A stretch of 62,926 bases of DNA from Cyanobium sp. Aljojuca 7A6 (GCF_024346455.1 NZ_JAGQCY010000017.1:1-62926); one strand, 5' to 3'; counted from the stretch's first letter, positions 1-10,805 are shown. The notes: generated from the sequence alone by a model not told the origin. A program made the numbers and translations.

Positions 1-1877
1 TGCGTCACGAACTGGCGCTCAGCCTGCGTGCGGCCGGTGATGTCGTGGCCAGCCTGGCGATGCTGGAAGCGATCGTGGCTGAGTCACCGGAGCACAGGCC
101 GTCCGTGGTGGCGCGGATTGACACCCTCGGAGCGGCGGATGACGCTGTGGGGCTTGAGAAGATCTTCGACGCTGAATTGCGGCTGGGCCTTTCCTGCGCT
201 GATCCGACCCGGCGATTGTTGTCTGCCGAACTCGTTTGCAAGGCACTACCGCACCTGTCCCCGACGACAAGACCCGCGGCCCTGCGCCTCGCGGCGCCCC
301 TGGTGAACAGCGCGGCTGTATCCCTGCCTGCCGCGTCACTCTGGGACGTCTGTCTGGCTGCCGACGTGTCTGGCGCTGCGCGCGACTACCAAGAGGCGGC
401 AACGGCACTCTTGCAGCACGAGAACCTAAGCCTGGATTTATGCCGAGCGATTCTGTCGCATCTGCATCGGGGGGGTGATCCTGATTGGGTCAAGTTGGGC
501 GAGTCGTTAGGCATGAGGCTTGGCCCTGGCGATGCCTGGCTCTACCGTCTGGGCCTGATGGCCCTGACCTGTGGTGCTGAAACAGCGCTGGCCCGCCGAA
601 AGGTCGACCGTGCTCAGGTTTCCAGCACGGCTATCACAGCGACGATCCATGGCCTCCTTCGGCAGGCAGGGCGCCTGCGTCTGGCCGAGCGATACCTGCG
701 CCGTGCACGGCGCGCCTTACCCCTTCATGCTCCGACCCTGAACGCCCACGTATCGGCATTGATCGCCATTGGCAAGGCGAAGGAGGCTCGCGAGGTGCTT
801 GACGAGGCCGCAGCCAGAGCCGAGATTCCCCAGGCAACCTTGCAGGCGATGCGAACCAGCTGCTTGCTGCACATCGGAGAGTTGGAAGAGGCACTTGTGG
901 TCCACGATGGCATTGAAGTTACGGAGATTCGCAGCCGCCAACTGGGTTCAATCAATCATGCACTTTTCGGCCACGGCCATGTTGAGGTGGCCATGGTGCA
1001 ATCTGCCGAAGTACGGCGTACCTTGCCGCCAAAAGCTGCAGCGCACTTTGGTGTGACCTTTAGCGGCATTCTGCTCACAGAACGCCTCGTGATGGGAGAA
1101 GACGGTGCAGCCAAAGACGTCAGGGATTCTGTGTTGGCAGCCGTGCGCTCGATCAGCTCCTGGCGAAGCCGTGGATTTCAAGAAGGCTACGGTCGTGTGC
1201 CGCATCAGATGATGCAGTACTGGAACACGCCACAACCACCTGCCGACATCGCTTCGATCATGGCGACATGGGAGGGCACCAAAGGAATTGACTATCAGCG
1301 ATTTGATCGCCAATCGGCCCGCCATTTTCTCGCCAGTCGATTGGGCAAGGAGTGGGAAACAGCGTTCAGTGCAGCGAACTCGCCAGCAGAGGAGAGCGAC
1401 TACTTCCGCTTGTGCTGGATCATGCTTGAAGGTGGCATGTATGTCGACGGCGACGACCGTCTAGTGGGCGACGCCTCCGCATTGATCGGTGCACATCGCG
1501 GGCTGACCGTGTATGCCGAGCCGCACGGATTCATCAGCAACAACCTTGTTCTCGCCCCACCCCATCACCCGGCCATTGTGTGGGCCGCCGCTGCCGCTCG
1601 CAGGGCGTTGGCGGAACGTCACAACGACAGCACTTGGTCAAAGACCGGTCCTGGGTTGCTGAGCAGAGCCGTCGCTTGGTACCTGTCCCGAACCCAGGCG
1701 CGCTGCGAAAAGGCAGACCTCACAATCCGTCCAAGATGGGAACTGGGGCGTGAGGTCCAAGTTCACGTCCCATTGCCCTACAAAAGCACGCGACGTTACT
1801 GGAATGCAGCCGGAAAGATTGCGGGTTCTGGTGCGGTTCTGCTGGATGTATATCGTAGAAACGTTAGGGGAAACTGA
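1..1877 (+). CDS. TPR-like, DXD-motif glycosyltransferase (5' end outside window)
   Basis: The frame is open to the left edge, so the gene is cut; the first in-window start (GTG at 45) is probably internal. The first roughly 400 residues are Ala/Leu-rich helical repeats of TPR character. The C-terminal third has the motif GGMYVDGDDRL near 1430-1465, the DXD-type nucleotide-sugar site of the Gly_transf_sug (OCH1/TcdA-like) family, followed by a HRG/YAEPHGFISNN stretch typical of these enzymes. A role in polysaccharide or protein glycosylation is inferred; donor and acceptor are unknown. Codon use is less GC-biased than in the metabolic genes downstream, which would fit an accessory surface-glycan gene. 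Confidence 0.6.
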   Translation, partial: RHELALSLRAAGDVVASLAMLEAIVAESPEHRPSVVARIDTLGAADDAVGLEKIFDAELRLGLSCADPTRRLLSAELVCKALPHLSPTTRPAALRLAAPLVNSAAVSLPAASLWDVCLAADVSGAARDYQEAATALLQHENLSLDLCRAILSHLHRGGDPDWVKLGESLGMRLGPGDAWLYRLGLMALTCGAETALARRKVDRAQVSSTAITATIHGLLRQAGRLRLAERYLRRARRALPLHAPTLNAHVSALIAIGKAKEAREVLDEAAARAEIPQATLQAMRTSCLLHIGELEEALVVHDGIEVTEIRSRQLGSINHALFGHGHVEVAMVQSAEVRRTLPPKAAAHFGVTFSGILLTERLVMGEDGAAKDVRDSVLAAVRSISSWRSRGFQEGYGRVPHQMMQYWNTPQPPADIASIMATWEGTKGIDYQRFDRQSARHFLASRLGKEWETAFSAANSPAEESDYFRLCWIMLEGGMYVDGDDRLVGDASALIGAHRGLTVYAEPHGFISNNLVLAPPHHPAIVWAAAAARRALAERHNDSTWSKTGPGLLSRAVAWYLSRTQARCEKADLTIRPRWELGREVQVHVPLPYKSTRRYWNAAGKIAGSGAVLLDVYRRNVRGN

Positions 1878-1894
1878 GACTTCTCCTGATCAGC

Positions 1895-2833
1895 TCATAC
1901 CGGCAGGAGTGCTCGCACCAGTGCTGCGAAATCGGCGTCAATGTCGTCGCCAAAACGTGGGATGCCAAAGCGTGCCGCGGTGGCGGCTGGGAGTTGGCGC
2001 CGTGAGGAGACACGGGGCCGTGTCATCTCCGGGATGATCCGCTCGCAGCCATACAGATCGAGGTACTCCTGATGGTTGTCGAAGCTGCGGCGCCCGACGT
2101 AATCAACGAAGGTTTCTGTCGGTGCTCCATTGGCCAGGATTTCCTCGTGACCCTCGGTCTCAATGTGCCAGTAGGTGATCTTATCGGCCAGATCGGCCAT
2201 CGGCTCAAAGGTGATGGTGGTGCCGTTCACCAGCGCCGAAGCATTGATCGCCAGATCATCAATGATCAAGGCGTGGTCACCAGTGAGGATCAGATCGGTG
2301 TGCGGCACGCCCACCGCCAGGGCACCGGCCCGCACCCGCACCGGGGCATAGCTGCGCTCCGGTGTGAATAGCTTCTGACGCGTCTGCCGGCCCATCCACC
2401 GCACCGGAACTTCGCGACCGTCGGTGGTGAGGATCAGATCACCGATGGCCAGGGTTTCGACCATCCGTTCGCCATCCGGCGTGGCAATCAAGGTGCCGGC
2501 GGCGAAGCAGATGATGATGGAAGTGTCATCGACGGCCGGCCAGGGTTGTCCCGGATCTTGCGGAATGTCTGAGAGAGTGATCCAAAGGCGACCAAAATGT
2601 TCTGCGGAAAGTCCTCCTGACGGGTCTTGCCCCCTGTAGGTGTAGGTAATCTGAAAGATATCGCCACTAATGGTGAACTCATCGCCTTCCAACAACACAT
2701 TGCGATCGCCCCCGCTGACTTTGGTGACAACAGCAGGACTGGGCAGAAAAAATGCACTTCCAGTAACTTCAAGTGGTGGACTGAAAAGCTCACCAAGCCC
2801 GAAGTAGGCAAAATCAAATACACCAAGAGTCAT
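1895..2833 (-). CDS. Hint-domain (hedgehog/intein-like) protein
   Basis: A 312-residue protein. An N-terminal region of about 105 residues is followed by a Hint_2-type autoprocessing module. This starts at Cys109 (CFAAGTLIATPDGERMVE), includes RWMGRQTR and the GDHALII block carrying the conserved His, and has the downstream HEEILANGAPTETFVDYVG segment usual for this family. Hint modules cleave or rearrange the backbone at the N-terminal Cys; what is released here is unknown. I chose the ATG at 2833 (MTLGVFDFAYFG); an upstream in-frame start at 2917 would add a hydrophilic leader without family character. Debris of a related gene lies directly upstream. Confidence 0.72.
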   Translation of the reverse strand: MTLGVFDFAYFGLGELFSPPLEVTGSAFFLPSPAVVTKVSGGDRNVLLEGDEFTISGDIFQITYTYRGQDPSGGLSAEHFGRLWITLSDIPQDPGQPWPAVDDTSIIICFAAGTLIATPDGERMVETLAIGDLILTTDGREVPVRWMGRQTRQKLFTPERSYAPVRVRAGALAVGVPHTDLILTGDHALIIDDLAINASALVNGTTITFEPMADLADKITYWHIETEGHEEILANGAPTETFVDYVGRRSFDNHQEYLDLYGCERIIPEMTRPRVSSRRQLPAATAARFGIPRFGDDIDADFAALVRALLPV

Positions 2834-3419
2834 GTTGATCCAATTTCTATTTTTTAATGTTAGGATTGATTGTTCAGACTTGTCAACCCCATCCGCGCTT
2901 CTAGCTGGCGGCCTCAAAGCGTTGCGTCGCTCTCCATCTGGCGATCGAGCTCACGCCGGCAGGAGCGCTTGCCCCGTGCCGGCCCATCCACCGCACTGCA
3001 TCGGGTGTCAACGACTGAGCCGGCCACGTCCAGGACTTAAATCACGGCCTGCATCGGATGACGGCTGCCCATGGCGTTGGGGCGGCCGTGCGGTTTCAAG
3101 TGGCACCCATTGCCGCCTCGTCCTGCTGTCAGGCCAGCAGATCGTGCAGCACCACGGTTTCGTGATGGGCGCCCATCGGTTCCGCTCCGGCCAGCGCAGA
3201 ACGAGTCCTCGGGATCCCCCTGGAGCCGTTGCCCGCAGCCCTTGGGCGCTGCCCCATACCGTTCCACAGTGCCAAACGACCTGCGGGATGACGGGTCTGC
3301 GGTGCCAGCCCGGCAACGCTCCGGGGCCCCGAAGCGTTGCCGGCTCACGGTAGGACGGGGCTCAGGCCCTGTTAAACGGACTCACTTCGTCTTAGAGTGA
3401 TGCCTCCCGCTCCCCCGCC
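2834..3419. other. 586-base gap with gene debris and the dps promoter region
   Basis: No intact gene is supported. Bases 2951-3030 carry fragments resembling the neighbouring Hint gene. Bases 3129-3257 hold a 42-codon minus-strand frame ending in ETVVLHDLLA then a stop, which reads like the C-terminus of a lost gene I cannot name. The last 100 bases before dps are the likely promoter and leader; I see no convincing -35/-10 pair. Confidence 0.5.
2951..3030 (-). pseudogene. remnant of a second Hint-domain gene
   Basis: Read on the minus strand, 2978-3019 gives LTPDAVRWMGRHG, which parallels LTTDGREVPVRWMGRQ of the intact neighbour. A 19-base stretch at 2978-2996 is identical to 2386-2404 in that gene. 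Immediately after it, in another frame, comes QALLPA plus stop at 2951-2971, matching the neighbour's end (RALLPV plus stop, 1895-1915). The roughly 150 codons between these points in the intact gene are missing. I infer a deleted tandem paralogue. Confidence 0.5.
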
Positions 3420-3905
3420 ATGGCCATCACCGCTCCCGCCATCGACATCGGCATTCCGGCCGAGCAGCGCCAGCAGATCACCGAGGGCCTCGGACGCGTC
3501 CTGGCTGACAGCACCGTGTTGTACGCCAAGACCCACGGCTTCCACTGGAACGTCACCGGGCCGATGTTCAATACGCTCCATCTGATGTTCATGGACCAGT
3601 ACACCGAGCTCTGGACCGCCCTCGACCTGATCGCCGAGCGCATCCGCGCCCTCGGCTTCCCCGCCCCCTACGGCGGCTCCATCTATGCCGGTCTTTCTTC
3701 GGTCCCCGAGGCCGAAGGGGTGCCCGCCGCCCTGGCCATGGTGCGCGAGCTGGTGGAGGGTCACGAGGCCGTGGCCCGCACGATCCGCTCGGTGTTCACC
3801 ATTGCCGATGGGGCCAACGACCAGCCCACCGCCGACCTGCTCACCCAACGGCTCCAGATCCATGAGAAGACCGCCTGGATGCTGCGGAGCCTGCTCGAGG
3901 CGTGA
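3420..3905 (+). CDS. dps: Dps/ferritin-like DNA-protection and iron-storage protein
   Basis: A 161-residue protein, normal length for Dps. It has the family signature THGFHWNVTGPMFNTLH. The putative ferroxidase ligands His42, His54, Asp69 and Glu73 have the spacing (12, 15, 4) typical of the Dps inter-subunit site. Dps dodecamers oxidise Fe(II) with hydrogen peroxide, store iron and often protect DNA. Start ATG at 3420. It stands alone between debris and pyrG, so probably has its own promoter. katG in the same window (51.1 kb) would be a functional partner in peroxide defence. Confidence 0.93.
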   Translation: MAITAPAIDIGIPAEQRQQITEGLGRVLADSTVLYAKTHGFHWNVTGPMFNTLHLMFMDQYTELWTALDLIAERIRALGFPAPYGGSIYAGLSSVPEAEGVPAALAMVRELVEGHEAVARTIRSVFTIADGANDQPTADLLTQRLQIHEKTAWMLRSLLEA

Positions 3906-3952
3906 GCTCTGCGCCGGTCCAGGCCCGGAGGCGGACTGGAAGGGGTCGGTAG

Positions 3953-5677
<1,725 letters not shown>

Positions 5678-5763
5678 CGCCGGCAGGGAAGTAGCCCGCC
5701 AGCCAACGGCTGACCCAGCTTGCTGGCTCGCGCGTGAACTGGGTTGTCAGCGCCCCTGGGCTG

Positions 5764-6063
5764 ATGAAAACGACCCTCGACCTGCCGGACCACCTCGTGC
5801 GCCAGGCCAAGCAACGGGCCCTTCAGCAGGGGCGCACCCTCAAGGAGTTCGTGGCTGAGTTCATCCGTCAGGGCCTCCATGGCGGCACGACGGTGTCTGT
5901 GCCCTCCGTCAGCGATGGGGTGATGGTTGATTCGGCCGGGCTGCCGGTGTTCCGCTGTGAGCCAGCCAGCGGCCGGCCGCGAATCGATCTGGCCACGGCC
6001 CTGCAACTGGAGCAGCAGGGACTCGCGTTGGAGGACCTCCGTCGTGCCGGCCTCTCTTCTTGA
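5764..6063 (+). CDS. VapB-type antitoxin
   Basis: A 99-residue protein starting at the ATG at 5764 (MKTTLDLPDHLVRQAKQRA). A GTG at 5734 would add ten unlikely residues. The N-terminal ribbon-helix-helix pattern is typical of VapB/CopG-like antitoxins, which repress their own operon and neutralise the partner toxin through the C-terminal tail. The end overlaps the PIN-domain gene downstream by 20 bases, the usual toxin-antitoxin arrangement. Confidence 0.78.
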   Translation: MKTTLDLPDHLVRQAKQRALQQGRTLKEFVAEFIRQGLHGGTTVSVPSVSDGVMVDSAGLPVFRCEPASGRPRIDLATALQLEQQGLALEDLRRAGLSS

Positions 6064-6511
6064 TGTGAATGTGTGGGTGGCGGCGGCCTTCGCCGCCCAT
6101 CCAGCCCATCACAGCGCCCAGACGGTGCTGCTTCGGGCCACGCCCGCGGCTCCGGCCCTGATCTGCCGAGCCACCCAGCAGAGCTTTCTGCGGCTGGTCT
6201 CCACCCCGGCGATCTTCACGGCCTACCAAGCCGCGGCGATCACGAATCAAGATGCGCTGGCTGCATTGGTGGCCATTCAGGCCCTGCCCAAGGTGGACCT
6301 GGTGGACGAGTCGATCGGGATGGAGGGGCTCTGGTGGCGTTTGGCTGGTCTCGCCGTGGCCGCACCGAAACGCTGGATGGAGGCCTACCTGGCGGCCTTC
6401 GCCATCAGCACTTCCACCCGGATGGTCACATTGGATCAGGATTTTCGCCAGTTCCTCGGGGCGGGGCTGAATCTGGAACTCCTGCAGGCCGATCGTCATG
6501 GCGGCGGTTGA
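6044..6511 (+). CDS. VapC-type PIN-domain toxin
   Basis: About 155 residues, starting at a GTG at 6044 inside the end of the antitoxin gene. It opens LLDVNVWVAAAFAAHP with the first acidic PIN residue and ends with VTLDQDFRQF, the usual C-terminal acidic motif; central Glu/Asp residues lie in KVDLVDESIG. PIN toxins are Mg-dependent RNases that cleave tRNA or rRNA. Its last 14 bases overlap the start of queE, so the pair is wedged directly against a tRNA-modification gene. The start is inferred, because longer in-frame extensions run through the antitoxin gene. Confidence 0.78.
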   Translation: MPASLLDVNVWVAAAFAAHPAHHSAQTVLLRATPAAPALICRATQQSFLRLVSTPAIFTAYQAAAITNQDALAALVAIQALPKVDLVDESIGMEGLWWRLAGLAVAAPKRWMEAYLAAFAISTSTRMVTLDQDFRQFLGAGLNLELLQADRHGGG

Positions 6512-7211
6512 GAGGCCCCCCCGGTGGCAGGCTGAAGGGATCTTCCGGCTTGATCCCGCCCTGCCCGTCCCTGCCCCAGCCCTGCCGGCGCTGCCTGTGG
6601 TGGAAACCTTTCACTCCCTGCAGGGGGAGGGTGTCCATGCCGGCCGCAGCGCCTTCTTCATCCGCCTGGCGGGCTGTGATGTGGGCTGCCCCTGGTGCGA
6701 CACCAAGCACTCCTGGCCGGAGGCGGCCCATCCGCGGCGTCCCCTGGGCGACCTGGTGGCCGAGGCCACCGCTGCCGCCGCCGCTGGTGCGGCCTTTGTG
6801 GTGATCACCGGCGGCGAGCCCCTGCAGCAGCCCCTCGACGCCCTCTGCGCCGCCCTGGCTCCAGTGGGTCTGCCGCTGCATCTCGAAACCAGCGGCGTGG
6901 GCCCTTTCAGTGGCTGCTTCGACTGGATCACCCTCTCGCCGAAACGCCATCGGCCCCCGGTGGAGGTCCTGCTCCGCCATTGCCACGAACTCAAGGTCGT
7001 CGTGCATGAGCCGGCTGACCTTGGCTTCGCCGACGCCATGGCCCGCGCCGCCAGCCTGATCCGGAGAGGCAGCGGCTCGGAAGCGCCTGTGCTGCTGCTG
7101 CAGCCCGGCTGGCAGAGCGCCGAGGGCCAGAGTCTGGCGATTGATTATGTGCAGTCCCATCCGGCTTGGCGGCTTGGCCTGCAGCTCCACAAGGGGCTGG
7201 GGGTGCGCTGA
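6498..7211 (+). CDS. queE: 7-carboxy-7-deazaguanine synthase
   Basis: A 237-residue radical SAM enzyme making 7-carboxy-7-deazaguanine, the second committed step toward queuosine. It has the QueE-type cluster motif CDVGCPWC (CX3CX2C), preceded by VETFHSLQGEGVHAGR, and VVITGGEPLQQP for SAM binding. The start ATG at 6498 overlaps the toxin gene by 14 bases. queC lies 0.6 kb downstream, separated only by a minus-strand ecotin-like gene. Confidence 0.93.
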   Translation: MAAVERPPRWQAEGIFRLDPALPVPAPALPALPVVETFHSLQGEGVHAGRSAFFIRLAGCDVGCPWCDTKHSWPEAAHPRRPLGDLVAEATAAAAAGAAFVVITGGEPLQQPLDALCAALAPVGLPLHLETSGVGPFSGCFDWITLSPKRHRPPVEVLLRHCHELKVVVHEPADLGFADAMARAASLIRRGSGSEAPVLLLQPGWQSAEGQSLAIDYVQSHPAWRLGLQLHKGLGVR

Positions 7212-7215
7212 AGCC

Positions 7216-7764
7216 TCAGAGGGCCTGGGCCGGCTGCTGCACCTTCTCGGCTTTCCACAGCCGCCAGCGCAGCTGCAGATCCTTGGGGGTGTACACGACG
7301 ATCGGCCGGCTGGCGTCGTAGGGCACCACGAAGGGCCTGCTGCCCATGGGCACGAACACACTGCGCTTGGCCTGGCCGGGGGGGCAGGCCATCAGGGTGG
7401 TCACCATGGGGCCCACATCGCTCACGGTGTAGACGCTGACGCCGAGATCCTTCAGCTTGCTGGCGCGGAAGCGGCCGCGGAAGGCCTGCTGGTTGCAGTC
7501 GGCCTTCACTTCCCGGCCGGGGATCAGTTGCACCCGCCAGTCGCTCGGGTGGGGGGAGAGGCGCGGATCGGTGCCGGGCGGCAGCACGCCGGGCAACTGG
7601 ATCACCCAGCGGGTCTGGCCGGCGGCCGCCGGTGGGTAGGCCTTGAGATCCAGCTGGGGGATGGCCATGGCCGGAGCCCCCCACCCCGCGAGCAGGGACG
7701 GCAGGGTGACGATGACGCTGGCGGTGGCCGCCGTGAGGCGGGCGCGGCGCAGGGCGTGGGCCAT
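7216..7764 (-). CDS. ecotin-family serine-protease inhibitor, exported
   Basis: About 182 residues. The N-terminus ([10 protein letters not shown], then a hydrophobic run ending GAPAMA) is a Sec signal peptide. The mature part matches ecotin: [15 protein letters not shown], the reactive loop [10 protein letters not shown] and the C-terminal [20 protein letters not shown]. Cys90 and Cys127 correspond to the ecotin disulfide. By alignment with the Escherichia coli loop the P1 residue would be Leu124, suggesting chymotrypsin- or elastase-like targets, though ecotins are broad. Ecotins are periplasmic dimers. The gene is antisense between queE and queC, stopping 4 bases from queE's end. A slightly longer start at about 7776 is possible. 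Confidence 0.82.
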   Translation of the reverse strand: MAHALRRARLTAATASVIVTLPSLLAGWGAPAMAIPQLDLKAYPPAAAGQTRWVIQLPGVLPPGTDPRLSPHPSDWRVQLIPGREVKADCNQQAFRGRFRASKLKDLGVSVYTVSDVGPMVTTLMACPPGQAKRSVFVPMGSRPFVVPYDASRPIVVYTPKDLQLRWRLWKAEKVQQPAQAL

Positions 7765-7847
7765 GGGGATCCTCATGGAATCACGATGGCATCTTCCGCC
7801 CCCTCCGGCCGCTTCCACAATGGGGGCATCTTGCGCCCACCGGCCCC

Positions 7848-8570
7848 ATCACGCCCCCCCCACCCACGCCCCCCTCTGCCACGCCCCTCGCCGTCGCCCT
7901 GCTCTCGGGCGGTCTCGATTCGGCCACCGCCGCCGCCCTGGCGATCGAGGCGGGCCACAGGGTGATCGGCCTTTCCTTCGATTACGGCCAGCGCCACCGG
8001 CGCGAGCTCGCCGCCGCCGCCACGGTGGCCGCCGCCCTGGCCCTCGAGGAACACCACGTGATCGCCGTGAACCTGGCGGCCTGGGGCGGCTCGGCCCTCA
8101 CCGATCCGGCCATCCCCGTGCCTGAGGAGGGGGTGAGCGACGGGGTGATCCCCAGCACCTACGTGCCCGGCCGCAACACGGTCTTCATCGCCCTGGGGCT
8201 CAGCCTGGCCGAAGCCCGTGGTGCCGGCCGCCTGGTGCTCGGGGTCAATGCGGTGGATTACTCCGGCTATCCCGATTGCCGCCCCGATTACCTGGCCGCC
8301 TTCCAGAGCCTGGCCGACCTGGCCAGCAAGGCGGGGCGCCAGGGCCATGGGGCCCGCCTCTGGGCGCCGCTGGTGGCCTGGGACAAGACCACCATCGTGC
8401 GCGAAGCGCTGCGACTGGGGGTGCCGATCGCGGCCACCTGGAGCTGCTACAGCGGGGCAGACCTCCCCTGCGGCCGCTGCGACAGCTGCCGCATCCGCGA
8501 TGCCGCCCTGGTCGCTGCCGGCCGGACCGACCTGGCCAGCGCTGCCATCCGCGCTGGAGCCGGCCGTTGA
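7848..8570 (+). CDS. queC: 7-cyano-7-deazaguanine synthase
   Basis: An ATP-dependent ligase making preQ0. It has the P-loop [10 protein letters not shown], the [12 protein letters not shown] block, VPGRNTVF and the zinc-site cysteines [15 protein letters not shown]. The conserved domain starts at about 7887, but no ATG, GTG or TTG lies in frame upstream of it. The only plausible initiators are a rare ATC at 7848 or an ATG at 7820 that would need a one-base shift across the C8 run near 7854-7861. The first in-frame GTG (7962) would delete the P-loop. The start given is therefore tentative. The end overlaps pabB by 4 bases. Confidence 0.88.
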   Translation: MTPPPPTPPSATPLAVALLSGGLDSATAAALAIEAGHRVIGLSFDYGQRHRRELAAAATVAAALALEEHHVIAVNLAAWGGSALTDPAIPVPEEGVSDGVIPSTYVPGRNTVFIALGLSLAEARGAGRLVLGVNAVDYSGYPDCRPDYLAAFQSLADLASKAGRQGHGARLWAPLVAWDKTTIVREALRLGVPIAATWSCYSGADLPCGRCDSCRIRDAALVAAGRTDLASAAIRAGAGR

Positions 8571-9907
8571 AGAGCGTGCCGCTTCCTTGGCTGGAGCCCC
8601 GCTCCCTGGCCCGGGTGCTGGCGGTGAACTTCGGCCAGGACGGGCTGGTGCTGCTCGATGGCGACGGCAGCCGCCTCGGCCGCCGCGGCGTGCTCGGGGT
8701 GGATCCGGTGGCCCGGGTGGTCTGCCGGGGCCTTCCGGGCACCCCAGGGGCGGGCGATCCCTTCGCTGCCCTGGCGGACCTGGAGCGCCAGGGGGGGCCG
8801 TGGCTGGGCTGGCTCGGCTACGAGGCCGGGGCCTGGGTGGAGCCCGCTGACCACTGGCAGCTCTCCGACATGGCCAGCCTGTGGGCGGCCCGCCATGACC
8901 CCCTGATCCACTTTGATCGGGGCGAGCAGCGGCTCTGGCTCGAGGGCCGCGACCCCGCCCGGTTGGCGGCCATGGTCCGCCTGCTGGAGGATCCCGCCAC
9001 GGTCGCGGCGGTGGCCTTGGCGGTGGCCGCGGCAGAGGCCGAAGCCGGAGAGCGCCCGGCCGACGGGGCCGGCATCGCGCGCGGTGACTGGCATTGGCAC
9101 ACCTCCCCGGAGGACTACGCCGGGAAGGTACGGATCCTGCGCGACTGGATCGCCGCCGGTGATCTGTTTCAGGCCAACCTCACGGCCTGCTGTGAGAGCC
9201 TGCGGCCGCAGCAGGCCGATCCCCTGACGCTCTACAGCCGCCTGGTCCGGCACGGGCCGGCCCCCTTCGCGGGCCTGGCGATCGCCGGGGAGGAGGCGGT
9301 GATCTCGGCCTCCCCTGAGCGCTTCCTGCGCCTGCACCCGGATGGGCGGGTGGAGACGCGGCCGATCAAGGGCACCCGGCCGCGCCATGGCGACCCCGAG
9401 GCCGATGCCGCCAGTGCCGCCGCCCTGATCTGCGACCCCAAGGACCGGGCCGAGAACGTGATGATCGTCGACCTGCTGCGCAACGACCTGGGCCGGGTCT
9501 GCGTGCCCGGGTCGGTGCACGTGCCCCAGCTGCTGGGGCTGGAGAGCTACGCCCATGTGCACCACCTCACCTCGGTGGTGATGGGCCAGCTCGCCGCCGG
9601 CCGGGGCCTGGTGGACCTGCTGCGGGCCTGCTGGCCGGGGGGGTCGATCACCGGTGCTCCCAAGGTGCGCGCCTGCCGGCGCCTCAACCAGCTCGAGCCG
9701 GTGCCGCGGGGCCCCTATTGCGGCTCCCTGTTTCACCTCGGGGCCGATGGCGGCTTCGACAGCAGCATCCTCATCCGCACCCTGTTGCAGAAGGGTCGTC
9801 GCCTGCGGCTGCATGCCGGCGGCGGCATCGTCGCCGATTCCGACCCGGCGGGGGAGGCCCGGGAGATGGGCTGGAAGATCGAACCGCTGTTGGAGGCCCT
9901 GGCATGA
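8567..9907 (+). CDS. pabB: aminodeoxychorismate synthase component I
   Basis: About 446 residues of the anthranilate-synthase-like chorismate-binding family. Key motifs are the PabB-type [10 protein letters not shown] (Trp-type enzymes differ here), [16 protein letters not shown] and [14 protein letters not shown]. It aminates chorismate for folate synthesis and needs a PabA glutaminase, which is not in this window. The likely start is TTG at 8567 overlapping the queC stop (TTGA); GTG at 8576 is an alternative. It is followed by pabC with an ATGA overlap, so queC-pabB-pabC appear translationally coupled. Confidence 0.92.
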   Translation: MKSVPLPWLEPRSLARVLAVNFGQDGLVLLDGDGSRLGRRGVLGVDPVARVVCRGLPGTPGAGDPFAALADLERQGGPWLGWLGYEAGAWVEPADHWQLSDMASLWAARHDPLIHFDRGEQRLWLEGRDPARLAAMVRLLEDPATVAAVALAVAAAEAEAGERPADGAGIARGDWHWHTSPEDYAGKVRILRDWIAAGDLFQANLTACCESLRPQQADPLTLYSRLVRHGPAPFAGLAIAGEEAVISASPERFLRLHPDGRVETRPIKGTRPRHGDPEADAASAAALICDPKDRAENVMIVDLLRNDLGRVCVPGSVHVPQLLGLESYAHVHHLTSVVMGQLAAGRGLVDLLRACWPGGSITGAPKVRACRRLNQLEPVPRGPYCGSLFHLGADGGFDSSILIRTLLQKGRRLRLHAGGGIVADSDPAGEAREMGWKIEPLLEALA

Positions 9908-10779
9908 GCGGCGGCGGCCCCACTGGCCCGGACCCCAGGGCCATCGCCTGGATCGATGCGCCGGCGCCGGACGGAACCTGGGGCGACCCGGACCAGCTCA
10001 GCCTGCCCCTGAACGACCGGGGCCTGCTGCTGGCCGATGGCCTGTTTGAAACGGTGCTGATCCAGGCCGGGTGCCCCCGGCTGCTGGCGGAGCACCTGGG
10101 GCGTTGGCAGGCCGCCGCCGCCAGCCTGGGCCTGGCGGCTCCCCCCGGCGCCGACCGGGTGCTGCCCCTGCTCTCGGAGGCCGTGGCCCGCAGCGGCCTT
10201 TGCGGCGATGGCGCCCTGCGTCTCAACTGGAGCCGGGGGAGTGGCGGCGGCCAGAGGGGCCTCGCCCTGCCGGGGCCGGGCGAACCCCAGGGGCGGCATC
10301 GCTTCTGGTTGCAGCTGAGCCCCTGGACGCGCGCCAGCACGCCGCTGGCGGTGATCGTCAGCCGCCTGGAGCGGCGCAACTCAGGCAGCCTGGTCAGCCG
10401 CTGCAAAACCTTCGCCTACGCCGGCGCCATCCAGGCCCTGCGCGAGGCCAGGGCCGCCGGCGCCGACGACGCCCTGCTGCTCGGGGGCGGCGGTGATCTC
10501 TGCTGCGGCACCAGCGCCAACCTCCTGGTGCGGCGGGGGGCTGGGTGGATCACACCGCCCCTGGCCAGCGGCTGCCTGCCGGGGGTGATGCGGGGCCGAG
10601 CCCTGGCTCTGGGGTTGGCGTGCGAGGGCCGCTTGGTCCTCGCGGACCTGCTGGCCAGCGAGGGGGCCCTGCTGATCAACAGCCTGGGCTGCCGGCCGAT
10701 CCGCCGCTGCGAGGGCCGTGATCTGCCCCTGCCGAGCGGGGCCGAGGACCTGTGGGAGCAGTTGCTGGCGTCGTCATAG
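9904..10779 (+). CDS. pabC: aminodeoxychorismate lyase-like class IV aminotransferase
   Basis: A 291-residue fold-type IV PLP enzyme. SLPLNDRGLLLADGLFET is the usual N-terminal signature; the PLP-binding Lys is in SRCKTFAYAGAIQALREA; GGDLCCGTSANLLVRR and SGCLPGVMR follow. Adjacency and ATGA overlap with pabB argue that it removes pyruvate from aminodeoxychorismate to give p-aminobenzoate. A branched-chain or D-amino-acid aminotransferase remains possible on sequence alone. Confidence 0.85.
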   Translation: MSGGGPTGPDPRAIAWIDAPAPDGTWGDPDQLSLPLNDRGLLLADGLFETVLIQAGCPRLLAEHLGRWQAAAASLGLAAPPGADRVLPLLSEAVARSGLCGDGALRLNWSRGSGGGQRGLALPGPGEPQGRHRFWLQLSPWTRASTPLAVIVSRLERRNSGSLVSRCKTFAYAGAIQALREARAAGADDALLLGGGGDLCCGTSANLLVRRGAGWITPPLASGCLPGVMRGRALALGLACEGRLVLADLLASEGALLINSLGCRPIRRCEGRDLPLPSGAEDLWEQLLASS

Positions 10780-10805
10780 GTTGGCCGGCGAGCCGATCGA
10801 TCACC

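Noticed and set aside
2702-2709. HIP1 octamers (GCGATCGC), also at 14093, 15685, 26491, 46622 and 51223
   Set aside because: About six copies in 63 kb of GC-rich DNA is only modestly above chance and far below strains with true HIP1 enrichment; most lie in coding regions.
5678-5763. GCCAGC/GCTGGC repeat after pyrG as a terminator
   Set aside because: Arms are far apart and no T-run follows.
7765-7847. preQ1 riboswitch before queC
   Set aside because: No preQ1-type short stem followed by an A-rich tail; the region is C-rich and mostly overlaps the ecotin-like gene leader.
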